Positions 50,401 to 63,738 are shown, numbered from the stretch's first letter. The stretch is 64,000 nt of DNA from Oxyruncus cristatus (GCA_013399855.1 VXAY01002908.1:994425-1058424); one strand, 5' to 3'. Notes: generated by a model not told the origin, from the sequence alone. A program made the numbers and translations.

Positions 50401-53400
50401 TCTGGTGTGTGTCAAGAGCTGCAGGAACTACATGGAGCTTGCAACACTCAATCCACCAAAGAGCTGGCTGAAGGCAGCTCGCAGCCCTAAGACAATGCCA
50501 GCAAGGCATTCCCAAGGAGGTGACAACAGGACAGCCCTACCATATCCCAGCCAACCCTGCCCTGAGCCCCTGGTCTCAGACAGTCTGTGAGAAGGACTGC
50601 AGTCCCAACAAGCACTGTTCCTTACTTTTTCTGTTTCCTACAGCTCCTGTCTGGGCCTGGTAATTCTGAAGTTCATCTCTTTTAGCACAGTTAAATGGAA
50701 TAAAATGTCACATTTAGCATCAATAATGGCTAAGACAGCTCACCTCCAAATGCTCCCACCCCTTCCATGAAGCTGCACAGCCCTGAACACGACATCCCTC
50801 TCACTTGTACAACAATTGAAACACCGAGACAAAGCTGGGAAAGGGATGTACCATGTGTTGCTTTACCATATTCAAAGTTTCTTCTGGAAGGTCATCTCCT
50901 GTGTTGGCACTTTTGTTCTCAGCAACAGACAGCGCACAACCCAGCTGAGGTGACACTGGATGGGTCATTGCACTGTGAAAATTATGAATTTGCAACATGG
51001 TGGTGTCTAGGAGCTGCATCCACAGGCCCCACAGCACTGCAGGCACCCCGTGAATGTAATAAATGGGGCAGAACGGATCATTTCTTGTAGAGGCAGCATA
51101 TACTTGTGTCAAAAATAGGTGTGCTGCTTTTGAACAAATCACATGGCCAGAGACAACAGTGTTTCTGTTTACAAAGGCTTCACACAACAAACTATTTCCC
51201 CATAAGTACCTTAACTGACTACACAGCAATTACCTTTGTTCATGCTGATACAAAGAAAAGTACATTAACATAGGGAGAGTTTGGGAATCCTAGACTCTCT
51301 TTTGTCAGATCCCAGTTGTTACTTGATTACTATTGTCATCTCAAAATCCCAGAGAAAGAGCTAGGGATTTAAAACATATTATCAACATTATAGCAACGTT
51401 TGTGGAACTTGGATGTGAGTAGAAAAACTGTCAAAGTGAAGACTTTGGAGGAATTACTTGAGACTCAGTCTGTGTGCACGGCTGGAATGCTTAATGCTTC
51501 TCCAACAAAGTTCCAGTTTAGTTTTACAAGCATGGCATCCTTTTCACATTAGCACATGCTATGTGAAACATCACCCTGCTTTACCAAAATAGCAGCTCTA
51601 ATGAGTTTCATGGTAGATGTCCCGCTGATCAAACATGGGTTTATGAGCAATACAAAGAACCAATAGGATGCCTGAGCCCATGCATCAGCCCAAGTGGAAG
51701 CACACTGTGAAATGCCTGCTTCTGCCCACACAGGCACTGGTTGCTGGCTAATGAACAAGGAGATACAAACACAGTCATACCACAGTTCATTAATATAAGT
51801 TCAGCTGAAGTAGTAACAACCAGTTCAAATTTTTCAATAAAATATTTCAAAATGCAGTAGTCTGGTTACACTTTTTTATTGGAAAAAGGAAGCTAAGACT
51901 CAGCGGTACACGGATCAAAAAGGTTTAGCCTCTCTCCTCCAGTGGACATATAAGAGAGGAAAGGAAAGAGATAAAAAGGTAGCATGCTTTCCACGCTCTC
52001 CCCTCTTCCATTAAATGTACACAAGGCCCTCCACAAGCCAGCGATAAGCTTGGGCTCCACCTGACAGCATCATCTTTACACTGGGACACACATCAGGTTT
52101 ACGTGCTGCATTGAATCCCTAAATAGGAATATTAATACTTACTTTCCATACTTTTAGTCTAATGCAACATGGAACAAGACTTAGGCAACGCAACACAAAG
52201 GAGTCAACATACTGTAATCTCCATTCCTAACATATGATCAGTCACCTACTAGTCTTCTATTCAAAACATCGCCATTTTGCCACATGGCAAGAAACACATT
52301 CAAACAACCAAAGAGAGAACCGGAATAACAAAAAATGTTGCCTTGGTCCACGACCAAGGTGAAGGCCCATGGCCATAGCCCATCATGAAACCAAGAGAGA
52401 TCCTGATAACGTGACTAGACCAGAAACATCCCAAGCACACAGCTGTACATCCAACAGTCTTCATGCCACAGAGTCCAACATACTGCCATCATACAAGGAA
52501 AGAGATTTTCACATGTGACAATTACACAAGAGGGAGTGCCCCATCAAAATACCTTGGCAATCTGCAAATCACTCCCTGCCTACAACTGCAGGGACTTTGA
52601 GGAAGCAAGTTGCTGGCCTTGAGCTAAATGGATTATGCAGCCTAAGCTGAATATGACTTGCATGACACTAAATTTGGCAAACCTACTGCAGAGGGACAAA
52701 GGAGAAGTATTGCCTGTATTGCATAGTTTCTAAGCTCTCCCCAGCACCCAAAGAAGCTCAGCAAGGTGAACTACTGCATTCCCAGTGATTTCTCCCTACA
52801 ATATTTATTTCCCAGGAGGCTTGGACTAGGTCTAGTTAAAATAATCAAGTTCTGGCTCATAAGATCTTGCCCTCCTTTCTGCACTGGGAGCACCCTTTTG
52901 ATGGGATGCATTGCTCAGCCTCTCACTATCACATGGTACAATTAAGTTCAGCTTCTAAAAGTTCTACGTGTAATTGGAGCCAGCTGCAACCTTTCTGACA
53001 CATACTAATTGCCAGTAATGATTTAAGTGCAGTCAATTCACATGCTGCAATTGTTTTAAATAAAAGAATCTCTCGTACTTTTTCCTTGAGAAAAATCTGT
53101 TAATCTTTGCTGCTGACTTATCAAATCCTCCAGTCACCTGTTTGCCATCATTTTCATGAGCTGATAACGTGTTTATTAGAGCCATAATATGCAGGTGGAA
53201 GCATAAAGGTCTCATTTGGTGGAGTATGAATTTTGTCTCATATATCTGTACGGAAAAGCTTAGTTTCACCTTTCAGCTGTGTCTCAGAAAAAGAAAAAGC
53301 TCCAAAATAGTATCCTTTATTCTTTTCAAATGGAATATTAGTTCCTTTAAGCTCAGTACATATCTCAAAATACCATTTGGAAGTGCATGACAGGTTGGTT

Positions 53401-55094
53401 TTTGTTAAGCTCCAGATATCATCACTGCCTATGGTGAATCTATCCAGCCTTAGTTAATTTCAGCTTAATTGTATTCTCCTTTTAATTATTTTTCATATAT
53501 AAAAGCAAGTTCTACAAAATAATGAAATGTCATGTGGATTCTGTAAGGCTGGTTTAAGAGTTCTTCCCACAGACTATTTTAGTTTCTTGCAGAAGACCTG
53601 ACCTGAGAAACTGCAGACAATACATTTCTGGCTGAATGAACCAAATATCTCTCTGGAAGTTTTGCTCTCCTTTCTGCAGTGTTTGGGGGTTCTGGCTGGG
53701 GTTTTGGTTGTTTTTTTTTTTGAGGGGGGGAGGAGGTGTTTGATGGTTTTTTAAGGCATGTTGGTGAAATTACTACAGTTTGGAAGTCAGTGCACAGGGT
53801 TTATCAGCCTACTTTTTCCAGCAAATGGATGTTCTGCTACAGCTGCGTTCAGTGGTCCTTCAGCTGGTTTATGTGTGTGATGTACTCAATGCCCTTAGCT
53901 CCAGGGGCAGTGCGTACAATAACTCAGCCTTTGATTGGGTCTAACCCAGGTATCTTCCCTCTTCAGAAAAATGTTCATAACTCTTGCCTCACCTGTGAGA
54001 TTGCAGAAGGAAAAAAAAAAGTACGGACCATAGCATGAAGTGGGGATGTTCAACCAAATATCTTTAACTATATGAAAGAGAAGAGAGAAAAGTACAAAAA
54101 AAAAAACCTACTGACCAGCCACACATGGAATCCAGGCAGATTTTTCATGTGAAAGAACCAGTCTGAATCCAAAGAGAAAATTTATAAGAAAGAAAGGAAA
54201 CTGTAAACAAGAAGCCAAATGAAAACCTAAATTATGTTTGGGACAGCCAAACTTCCCAACTGCAGGAGGAATTTCATTTGAGTTAGGACTCCTGGACTTG
54301 GCTCCTGAAAATGTAAAGTAGGGATCTAATTCTAGGACAGTATGTGGTTTACTATAAAACAAATCTAGCATATAATAATTTCCTTCCACAATTCCCATGA
54401 CTTGTGGCACAAACCCAAAACCTCTTCCATGATTCACATCCAAACCTCCCAGGGGAGATGTGAGGGCCAGATTGTTAGTTTTAGTGCATGAGTAGTTTGG
54501 GTGAAATGACAAATGCTAACACTCAGTCATACTGTGGAGAAGAGATGACCACAGTTATGAGCAAAGGGCAGAGCTCCACTGACAGTTTATTATTAGCATT
54601 TTGAATATGCGTAAAAAATGTTGCGCTTTTTTTTAAGTAAATAACATTTTCCTACCTAACTGGCCAGTCCTCAGGGACAGTTTGTTAGTCATTGCACAGC
54701 ATGGGCCAATTCCTCTTTTCCAGAGAGGAGAACAGCCATCTCAGCTGATCCAACAGCCCAACAGGCTGATGTTACAAAGCACCTCACAACTCTAAAGTCG
54801 GCTTCTGTGCCCAGTAGTCTCCTGAATCTGCATTTTGTACAAACTCTGAGCCAGTGCTGACCATGCCCAGACTAACACCTCCTGGAATAGCTTTCCCTAC
54901 CGCTGAAAACCTTGCCAGAGTAAATAATGTACCAGTTTGCTGATGCAGCCTATTCCAGAACTCCTCCTAGCTTTAACCTTTCCAAATAGTCTCTGAATCT
55001 AAAATACAGTTAATCTGTGCCTTCGACTCATCAAATTATTCATTCCAAATTTCATGTTTGTTGTTAATTATCCCCTTTTTCTTCCTGTTTGCAG
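44481..55094. other. Non-coding unique sequence
   Basis: No gene recognised. Items seen: a 10-bp tandem repeat AATCACCATG x2 (47,004-47,023); a strong isolated donor AAG|gtgagt at 46,941 whose upstream segment has stops in all frames; an exon-like 49,053-49,125 (donor gtaaga, one open frame, mediocre acceptor); a superb acceptor at 50,643 with only a 16-nt exon before gtaatt; and a T/G-rich stretch at 53,685-53,740. The minus frame at 54,108-54,512 (134 codons) matches nothing I know. Confidence 0.6.
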
Positions 55095-55326
55095 ATTAAT
55101 CACAGATCAATCTGTCATATCATGCAGAGAAACAGGTCCCAGCCTCACGGTCTTTGCTCACAACCCATTGCTCATGATACAAGAGTGATCACTTATACCA
55201 CATGTTATTTCCTCCTTGTCCCTGACTATATGGCTGAAATTTTTGAATTGAGGAGAATACTGACAAGTATTAAACAATCTATGCACCTTTGGCATAGCTT
55301 TGCAGAAAAATGAAATTAAGAAAAAG
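55095..55326 (+). other. Candidate exon with 72-codon open frame
   Basis: A very strong acceptor (cccctttttcttcctgtttgcag ending 55,094) opens directly into a frame of 72 codons (begins INHRSICHIMQR, ends MHLWHSFAEK) that stops at TGA 55,311-55,313. A moderate donor AAAAAG|gtaatt follows at 55,327. It could be a penultimate exon holding the stop codon, or an lncRNA exon, or chance. The peptide is not recognised. Confidence 0.18.
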
Positions 55327-55404
55327 GTAATTCTACTAAAATTTGTGAGCATTCCAGATCCACCAGTCTTTCTGAAAATGTATCTTAGATATTCCAGTAT
55401 TAGC

Positions 55405-55470
55405 AAAAAAAAAAAAAAAAAAAGGAGATTAAAAAGAGAGAAAAAGATGAAGAAAGAAATGGAAAAAACT
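55405..55470. repeat. Poly-A (19) followed by purine-rich tract
   Basis: Nineteen consecutive A, then GGAGATTAAAAAGAGAG and similar A/G-rich sequence to about 55,470. No retroposon body is identifiable upstream. Likely a simple-sequence tract. Confidence 0.85.
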
Positions 55471-57942
55471 TGCAACATTTGACTGTAAAAGCTATCATTG
55501 GAGAGATCATATTATGCAGCTAGATCTATCTAACCGCCTCACCTAAAACTTGTGGCAGTTAGAGATAATTCAACAGTGGAAAGCAGAAAGGCAGAGGTCT
55601 GCCTCAAGGGGCCAGAAACATCCCTTTTTTTCTCTCAGAGCAGTTCCTACTTCACATATGGTGTCCCACACACCCAGTGGACCACGAGTTCTGAGTGGGA
55701 GCACCAAGCCAGCTATTCCTGTTTTTGAAGGGGAAGTGAGGGGACAGATAGGAGGCGGCAAAAACAGTGGTGACCACTGGAGAAGTAGAATTTGAAGATC
55801 AAGATTTCCTAACTGAGGTTAGAAGAAAAGATGACTGAAAAAAGAACTATGTCTCCTTGGATATTTTCCAACACCTCCCAGAAATGTATCTAAACAGCAC
55901 CAGTCTTAGCAGACAGAAGCATTGAGAGATGGAGGTAAGCCAGCGGACAGCCACGTGAGCAAAAGAGGGCAAGGGACAGGCAACATGAAATCTTAGCCTA
56001 CTGTAGAGCAGAAGAAAGCATATGATGCTATTTCCCAAGCAGCCCTTTAAGCATAGAGGAAGAAGAGGAACACCACAGAGACAAAGCAAGCCATGCCTGA
56101 ACCCCTGGGTGCTAAACATTTAAGGACAGGATGGAATAGAATTGCTTAGAGCCATTACAAACCCAGCAGTGCTGATAGGAATAAGAGTTCAGCCTGGGCC
56201 AAGGCACTCCAGTCCAGCTTGCCAAACTTGGAAGTGGCTCCATACAAATCTAAGCAGTCTCTTACCTTCCTATCTGATGGGCTCTTAATGCAGTTCCTCC
56301 ATCTCCCACATATGAACAGTAGTAATGCTGTGTTCTTACTTGCTATAGGATACCAGAGCTGTAATAGCAGTGGAAAGGCTGGAGAGAAATCAGGACAAGA
56401 ACCAAGGATTAAAGAAAAATATCTGGTTAACTGTCATTAATAAAAAATCCTTCAGAGTGGCAAGTTTCTGTATTTATCATGTGAACTTCCCTTGAAAACA
56501 AACAACCACTAGTCCCCTGAGGACTTTTCCAACAGTCACAGAAGATATCTAATGAGGCAATGTTTAAGAGACCTAATTATAAGAAAAAATAAACCTTGAT
56601 AACCATCTTATCCCACGTACAGCTCAAATATGACTCAGAGTTTATTTTAATAATCCTCACAGGTTAACACAGCACAGTCCAAGCTACACTGCAGCAATGC
56701 AGCTACTGAGAGATCATGAAAAGGAGCTGGGAAGTCACCCACAACAGGATGCCTGACCAAATGGAGGTGAAAGAACAGAGATGTGCTATGGAGGGCTGAA
56801 AATAGCAGCCTTGAGAAAGCAGGGCTTTGCATTGCAAACTCATATCATTATATCAATTTTGGCCACTTTGCTCTGATCACCTGTGTCAACAAGGCATTTC
56901 CTCTGTTCTGTACCTTGAGCCACATTGCTGCACCTGCCCTTGAGGGAGGAGTTATTGGATTAACCCAGCTTCCTCTTATCTGTGTTTACTCACCAAAATT
57001 ACTCTGCAGAGAAAACTCCCTGAATCAGTCCCAGGACTGCAGTTTCACTCATATGCAAAAACTCAGATGTAGCATTAAACATGCATAGCTAAAAAAAAAA
57101 AAATAGAAAAAAAATGACCTCATTGTGAGTAACCACCACAAGCCAAGCTGGGTGAAGTCACTGGGGATTTTTCTTTCCAGCACGCCCACACCACTGGGAC
57201 TCTTTCAGAGGGACAGACACCTGCAGTGCTGCTGGGCACAGGCAAACCTTTCTTCCCCACTTTCCCTGAACTAGGGGAGAAGAAAGTGGGTAACCACCAG
57301 AGCAGACAAGGAAATAGGTTCAGACATGTTACTTTTGCTGCCTGCGTTGGGCCAATAGCAAAAAAAAAAAAAAGGTGGAGTCATAAGGAATTCTGCTTGC
57401 TAACAGTAGTGCTGGCTTTGCTCCAAACCCATGACCCTTACAACATGTCGCTGTAGGATTGCTGGGCAAGCTGCTAGAGTCACTGAAGCAAGAGAGAGAA
57501 ATCCCCAGATTTCCTACTGTGTGTAATACTGCATAGCATGAGCTAACCATAAACCCCCTGAGATACCTCTTGGTTTTAGTCTTAAAATGGTCCCAAAAAA
57601 AGATACACACACACAAAAAAAATGAGAACTACACAACCTTTAGCTTTAAATTAAGTAAATTCAGATGGCCAAAGACACTAAACTTCAGCAACATTTTGTT
57701 ACTTAAAGCAGCCTTCCCATCCAGAACTGGGAATAAAATCTCAGGGCTGACTGCCCAATTGCTGAGATGGAATGCGATACAGTTCCTAATGAGTCTTCCC
57801 ACTGAACAATCGGCTGCTTCAAGGTGAGCAGAAATTTCAACTGAAGGATAAACAGGAAACTGTTCATGACAACCTTAAAAGGTTAGATAAGAAAACAGGT
57901 TCCAAAGTACCTTATATTTATCTACTTGGTTTTCACCTGCAG
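55471..57942. other. Non-coding unique sequence
   Basis: No gene recognised. At 57,181 an acceptor (gggatttttctttccag) leads into a plus frame open to 57,456 (begins HAHTTGTLSEGQTPAVLL) that runs through an A14 tract and has no good donor. A-runs lie near 57,090 and 57,360. Confidence 0.6.
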
Positions 57943-58016
57943 ATACTTGCCACCACTTACTGCCTTCTCGGTGGACTGTTAATGACCCACCACACTGCTT
58001 ACATGCAAGCCTTCAT
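57943..58016 (+). other. Candidate 74-nt exon
   Basis: Both splice signals are strong: acceptor ttggttttcacctgcag ending at 57,942 and donor CAT|gtaagt at 58,017. Two of three frames are open. Frame 0 begins ILATTYCLLGGLLMTHH; the other begins TCHHLLPSRWTVNDPPH. With two open frames the coding status is undecided. Among the window's exon candidates it has the best combined acceptor and donor. Confidence 0.25.
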
Positions 58017-60221
58017 GTAAGTCCTTTGTGTGAAAGAATTATAAACTCATACCTACTTGTGAAAAAATGAAAATCTTCTCTTTAAAGGCAAAGGAAATGG
58101 CCCACTTCTCTCGCCTGTAAATGGTAATTTGCCTCTGCTGAAGTTATTCTCTAATAATATAAGCCTGTACTTAAATCAAAAACAGTGACTTGCATCTTAA
58201 ACCCAGGAACCAAAAGGTTATTCTTTAGGCACATCTGCTGAACCTTTAACATACTGATTTCTAAGGGAGAGTAGTTCCTTCACAGCATCCTGTGAAGTTC
58301 AGGAAGCTGTCATCAGGACATCAGGGCCAATTCAAAACTCAATGAAAACAAAACATACAAATATAACTGAAAGTGGCATCTTGCAGCTTTCCAAACCCTT
58401 GTGCTGTTTCCGCAGACAGACAAGTAAATCCTCATTAGAACCAGCCTATATCCACAACTATGCCAAGCTGCAGTTTCAAAGAAATATGCCACCATTTTCC
58501 AAAAGTGGGAAAGATAGTACGGTATCTGCACACTGAAACATTTTCTCAGCCTATATTTCTAAGTACTTATAGCAGTGCTTCTGAAGTCCCCTTCTTCTAT
58601 CAAGTGGAAAATTTCTGAGATTCCAGAGGCCCACATGTGACTTGGCTAGAAAAATGCAAGGCCCAACCTTTTAGCACGCAGGCCACCCACATGAAGAGAT
58701 CACTCACAGGACCTGGGATAAGAAGTCTGAATTCACAAATAAATCAAGAGTTTGATCTTGGGTAGGTTCAGCACAGCTTAGAATCAAATCTAGGGAGTCA
58801 AACAGATGTGAATACTGTGGCCCTTTGCTGCTAAAGCATCTTGATAGGAGAAGACAATGATCAATACTGAAGAATAACTCCATAACAGAAATGTAGAGTC
58901 TTGACAGAGGTACCATGGAATACTGTATGTTTCAAATTGTAGGGGAAGACGAGATGAGAAAACACAACTTCTCACCAAAGGAAGGAAAATTAGGACAGAA
59001 ATTAAAAAGAGTAGTTGACAAACAGCACACTCAAATACAATCTGCTAAACTGAGAGATTTTCCATACCTAAAACATGGAATGTATCTAAGGTGTTGTGAT
59101 GACTTAGTACCACATCATTTTCTGGTTGTCTGTGAATTTACATAGCTGCAAGGCAACCATTTTCCCCAATAAAATCATTCAGCAAGCAGGATTCTAGTGA
59201 TTCACTCAACTTCTAAAATAAACACTATCACATCTGATTATAAGCACTTACCCATGCTGTAACTGCTGTCATGTTCAGATACACAGGAGTGTAACACTAC
59301 CTCCAATAGCAATACCAGAAAAATGACATTCATTTTCTAAGTCAAGCAAGGTCTTACTTTCAGCTCAAGGGCATTCATCTGTCTGCCTGTAATATGGAAA
59401 CTTTTCAATGTCATCTCCAGGCAAGCCCAACGTTCAGGAGAAGTTCTACAAATCAAAGCACAGACCATATGATTTTGGTGACAACCCATTCACCCAAAGA
59501 GAAAACTGCAGGATGCATGCAATCCCTTGCCTCTCCCCAGTCAAACCAATACCTTTATTTCCCCCTGTAATGGCTGATATAATGGAAAGAAAAATAACAA
59601 TGGCTATTAACCATCTGCTTCTCACCCCATTACAGCTAAAATGTGGTCAACTGAATAATTTACCTCTTTTTGCTCTGCCTGGGAGATAAGACTGGTGGGA
59701 AGGAAAATTGTATTCCCAGCTCCTAGCACAGAAACAAATAAAGGACCTTCAGCAACTGAGAGATGAGACAGAGAGATGAGAAGGTCCCTATTTTCTGGTA
59801 GTGATGGAAGTGGGGATATGCCAAGTGTAAGGTGGCAAGCCTGAAGAAGAAGCAGTAGATGGGAGAGGAGCCTGGAGACAGAGCCTACAGGGGAAAAGCA
59901 TGATGCAAGGAGGTCTCAGTGCCATTTTCAGGGCTGCAGAATACATGCCACACAGTGACTTTCAATATTACAGTTTTCTGAAACTAGTTAACAGGGTCCC
60001 CCTGACAGCCTGAGAACTTTTTATGACCCAGATTTGGTGAAGTGGGTTGAAACAAATTCATAAGAGACACTGGATTTCCTCTGTGTTGTGAAGAGCACTG
60101 GGGAAGCAGCAAAAGGTGGGGTAGGCAAAGGTACAGGCTGACTGTCACACCTGGGGATAGCCAAGGAGCACAGTGTTGGCCTGCACATATAGATCTGAGG
60201 GCTGCTGATGAAGAGGCAGCA
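58017..60221. other. Non-coding unique sequence
   Basis: Nothing recognised beyond short, overlapping open frames; no repeat family identified. Confidence 0.6.
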
Positions 60222-60460
60222 TTTTTACCTCGAGGTAGCCAACATGCACACCAGTACCTTGAGGTAGAAAAATAGTGACGAGTGTTTTAATGGTAAAACA
60301 TTACAAGTTTTACCATGAGGTGACTTGCCAAGATGAGTGTTGTGCCCTGCCTGGGGTTGACCTGAGTTAGTTTACCTCATGGTAAAACTAATGTGTATTG
60401 CCTTCGCTGAGCTTTTTTATTGAAATAGTTGACATGTACCTTTGTTACCCCGAGGAAAAA
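60222..60460. repeat. Cluster of five related palindromes (TACCTCGAGGTA type)
   Basis: Five copies of an imperfect dyad near TTTTACCTCGAGGTAAAA are centred at about 60,231, 60,260, 60,316, 60,378 and 60,451. The first core, TACCTCGAGGTA (60,226-60,237), is a perfect 12-bp palindrome; the second is TACCTTGAGGTA. Copies three and four also form larger structures: ATGGTAAAAC (60,290-60,299) pairs with GTTTTACCAT (60,307-60,316), and AGTTTTACCATGAGGT (60,306-60,321) pairs with ACCTCATGGTAAAACT (60,374-60,389), 16 bp perfect. Spacing grows (29, 56, 62, 73 bp), suggesting a diverged tandem array or a multi-site binding element. No known repeat or factor is assigned. Confidence 0.75.
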
Positions 60461-61379
60461 ACACTTGGTTTTTTCTGACAGTGAAAATATGATGATTCAC
60501 ATCTTGTTGCCCTGTTCAAGAAACTGAAACCATTTTGCACTGGCTCTGGGCGCCATTAGTAATTTTCTTCACTTACTTTCACTTAAAAGCATATAATTTG
60601 ACCAATACACAGACGCACATGCTCACCAGACGAGCTTCCGCAAATTTTGCAAAGATTTTTTTCATACACTGCAAATGTACTTTACTATTCCTTTCTGCAC
60701 AGAGCCTAAGCATTTCACCATGTCATTTTCTTGCAAACAATTAAGAGGAAATTAATACAACACAAATTAAATTTTTTACCACAATCACTCTGGAGGAATA
60801 ATCCATCTTCCTCTTTTAATTAGAATAAACCTTATTGTTCAGCATTTAAAAAAAGAATTAAAAGTCAACATGCAGGTGAAAACCCTTTCATGCACACAAA
60901 ACCCCTTATTACTCTGTTCATGTGCCAGTATTGCAACACACCCAATAAATACACATTAAACTTTTCACAAACAGTAATTATTGAGAAGAAAGCTAAATTT
61001 TTACATGAGTTCCGTATTATTAAAACACTATCAGAAGCTTCCACACTAAACTCACTGGGGATCAGTTTCATTTTCCTTGCATTCCCCCATACATATGCTG
61101 GGCAATAACTGTAAGCAATTCAGGGTAGGGATGGTCCTTCCTTGTTTAAGAAACGGCCAGTACCATATGTAATTTTGCTCCTAGTTCACAGTAAAAAATG
61201 ATCAGTGACAATTAGTATCCATCTTAATGATTTGTAAATACTTTATAAAAGATTTTAGAGAGATACTTTTTAACAAAAAATCTTTTAATTAAAGCAATCT
61301 CAGCCTCTCTCTAGAAATACAGTGCAGAAACCGGATCACTTTTAATGTGCCTCATTCAATCAGGCAAGATAGAAAAGGC
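60461..61379. other. Non-coding unique sequence
   Basis: AT-rich; no gene, repeat or strong signal recognised. Confidence 0.6.
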
Positions 61380-62020
61380 TGGTCAAGTTTCTTCTGACCT
61401 TCTTCCACACTCTCCCGCTCCAGTAAAATGACCTTTCCCATTCCGTGGTACCATGAGCAGCTGGCAGATGGATATAACTGGTGGATGCTCCTTGTCACAA
61501 AACTCTAAAAGGTTTCTCATCTGCACACAGCAGTCAGAAACACAGGGTGTGCCTGCCATAAGCATTTTGTACTCACTGATAGATAAGCTCTCAGGTGCTA
61601 CCCCCGGCACTGTCCACCAGGATAACGGAATACTTCTGCAGGCACCTCTTGGCCAAGTTTCAAGACCTCACGTGTGACCTGCATCAAATGTGCCACCATT
61701 TTAGACACCTCTGCCCTTTGCATGATCACATTAGGACTTCGAGAATGTGGAGACCTATGCAGCTACATTAGTCTCCAGGTCACACACCACGCAGGAGTTC
61801 AGCAGGCACACATAAACATCTAGCTGCGGGCTTAGATACTCCTCTCAATCCTCCCAAAACACTACAGCTTTCCAGGCTTCCAGCTACATGAACACGGAAT
61901 GTCTGTGGAGAAATAGTTTTGTAGTCACAACTACTGCAGCCATGGACAACATGCAGGCATAAAAGACACCTTCTTATCCATCTCCTAGAGCACTTCAAGG
62001 ATCAGAAGTGTTTTCCCACT
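61380..62020 (-). pseudogene. Possible decayed gene copy of unknown origin
   Basis: Read on the minus strand, this roughly 640-bp stretch is less AT-rich than its flanks and contains successive protein-like pieces in shifting frames: YLSPQLDVYVCLLNSC and VVCDLETNVAA near 61,830-61,750, IMQRAEVSKMVAHLMQVTRE then VLKLGQEVPAEVF near 61,725-61,630, YSVILVDSAG near 61,615, and VQMRNLLEFCDKEHPPVI near 61,530-61,475. Stops and frameshifts separate them. This pattern suits an old processed pseudogene or unlisted repeat. I cannot name a parent, and no poly-A tail or flanking duplication is evident, so chance remains possible. Confidence 0.2.
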
Positions 62021-63738
62021 TGATTAGTTTGTTTTCACTATAGGAGAAAGTTATGGATTACATAGTTGATCTAAGTTGGGATATGCAAAGACAGTGTTAG
62101 CTACCAACGTATTACACAATGCAGTAAAAGATGGCCTCGGTTTTCTTCTATTTCAGAGATTTTGGTTGTGCTTCCAACCCTTATTGTTCTGATAGAAGTG
62201 CTAAAAAATCAGTATCCTAGTGAGAAGCCAAGATTCTCGTGGCCTTGACCTTCATCCAGGAGCTAGAAAAACATCAAATATTGCAAGAATCACAATATAA
62301 ATCACAAGGGAAAACAACTGACAACCTAAAGGAAAACCAAATCATCCACGCCACATCAGGCAACTCCTCATGTCCAGCATCCCACTCCTGCTAGAGTATT
62401 TAATGACTGCCTCAGATTTAGAGAAAGACAAAGAACCCATAACGCACCCAACCAATTACAAAATGCTGTATATGGATAAGGGAAAATCCTTCCTGATCCC
62501 TACAGAGACTAGCCAATGTGCTGAAATATGAGATTTAATTAAGCCTGTCTTATTACTTCAAATGCTACAACTGTTTATAACATTTTCTAGGCCCTTTTCA
62601 ATCCAGCACGGCATTCACACTTATAGCCTCTTGCGACTCAGAATTCCACCAGCTCAAACTCACATTGTGCAGCAACTTCTGTGGATTAATGAAATTTACT
62701 GGCCCTTTTGCCTCATTTTCTTTATACAACACCATGCCAGGTAGAACTCTGTGTTATTTCTGATGATGTCACACACCTCAGGTAGTCACCTCCAAGACCT
62801 CATGAATGTCGGTCGAGTGATAGAGCAGGGAGCATGAGAGGAGGAAAGGAAGCCAAATCAGAAGGTATACCAGGACTAGCAACACAGTCCCTTCTCAAGT
62901 TTGCCGAGGATACTCTGAGTTTGCCTGCATGTGCAAAATTAGGATTATATCTATAGGGGTACAGTTATTATTAAAAAACAATAATTACAATAATATTATT
63001 GTTACTTTAGCCTCCCTTCTGGAACACCCTCTGCTTTCTGCCTCTGCAATCCCACAAAAATTTACTTTTAACATGTCGAAGGCAGCAGATAAGAGTGAAA
63101 CGCAAAACCTCAGGTACAACTATAAAGAGAAAAGGAAGGAAGGAAGAGGGAAGGCAACAAGTTAATAATTGTTCAAAATCTGAAGTCTACAGTAAAGAGG
63201 GAAATAGTTTTGTTCTGTTAAACAAACACCTTACTAATGACAGAGTCTCCTGCCCATTTCCCACAATCCTCTGGATAAATTACAAAAAAAAAAAAATAAA
63301 AAAGGAAAGATTTATAGGTTTAGCCTATGCCTTACTTAAAGTCAGTTCTGAAGAAAATTACTTGGAGGGAGATGGAAAAAGGGGAACTGAAGGAGAAGTC
63401 AATTCAGAGAAGAAAATGTTGCGTTTTTGGAATTCTCCTCCCTAAAATTACACAGTACCTCACTTTGGAAATTCCAGAGTAATGTTTCAGCAGTCCTGGA
63501 ACTGAGTGAGACCTTGTCAATGCCAGTTGACAATCTGCCCCAACCGCGGCTGCAACGCTGCAGAGCCAGTGAGGCCAAAGCCCCACAGCCCATCGGCTGG
63601 CTGACTGCTGGGACCACGTTAGAACTGGAAACAGTTTTCTACAGGCTGAAATTTCCAATGGAAATTTTTGATTTTGAATGAATTAGGTTTCTTCCTGTGA
63701 ATCTGTATGACTGCAAAGCAGGCTATCAACAAACCAGA
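62021..63738. other. Non-coding unique sequence
   Basis: No gene recognised. An A-rich run lies at about 63,281-63,306. Overlapping frames at 63,095-63,681 on both strands match nothing known. Confidence 0.6.

Noticed and set aside
54108..54512. 134-codon minus-strand frame
   Set aside because: No recognisable domain or splice context; the residue mix looks random.
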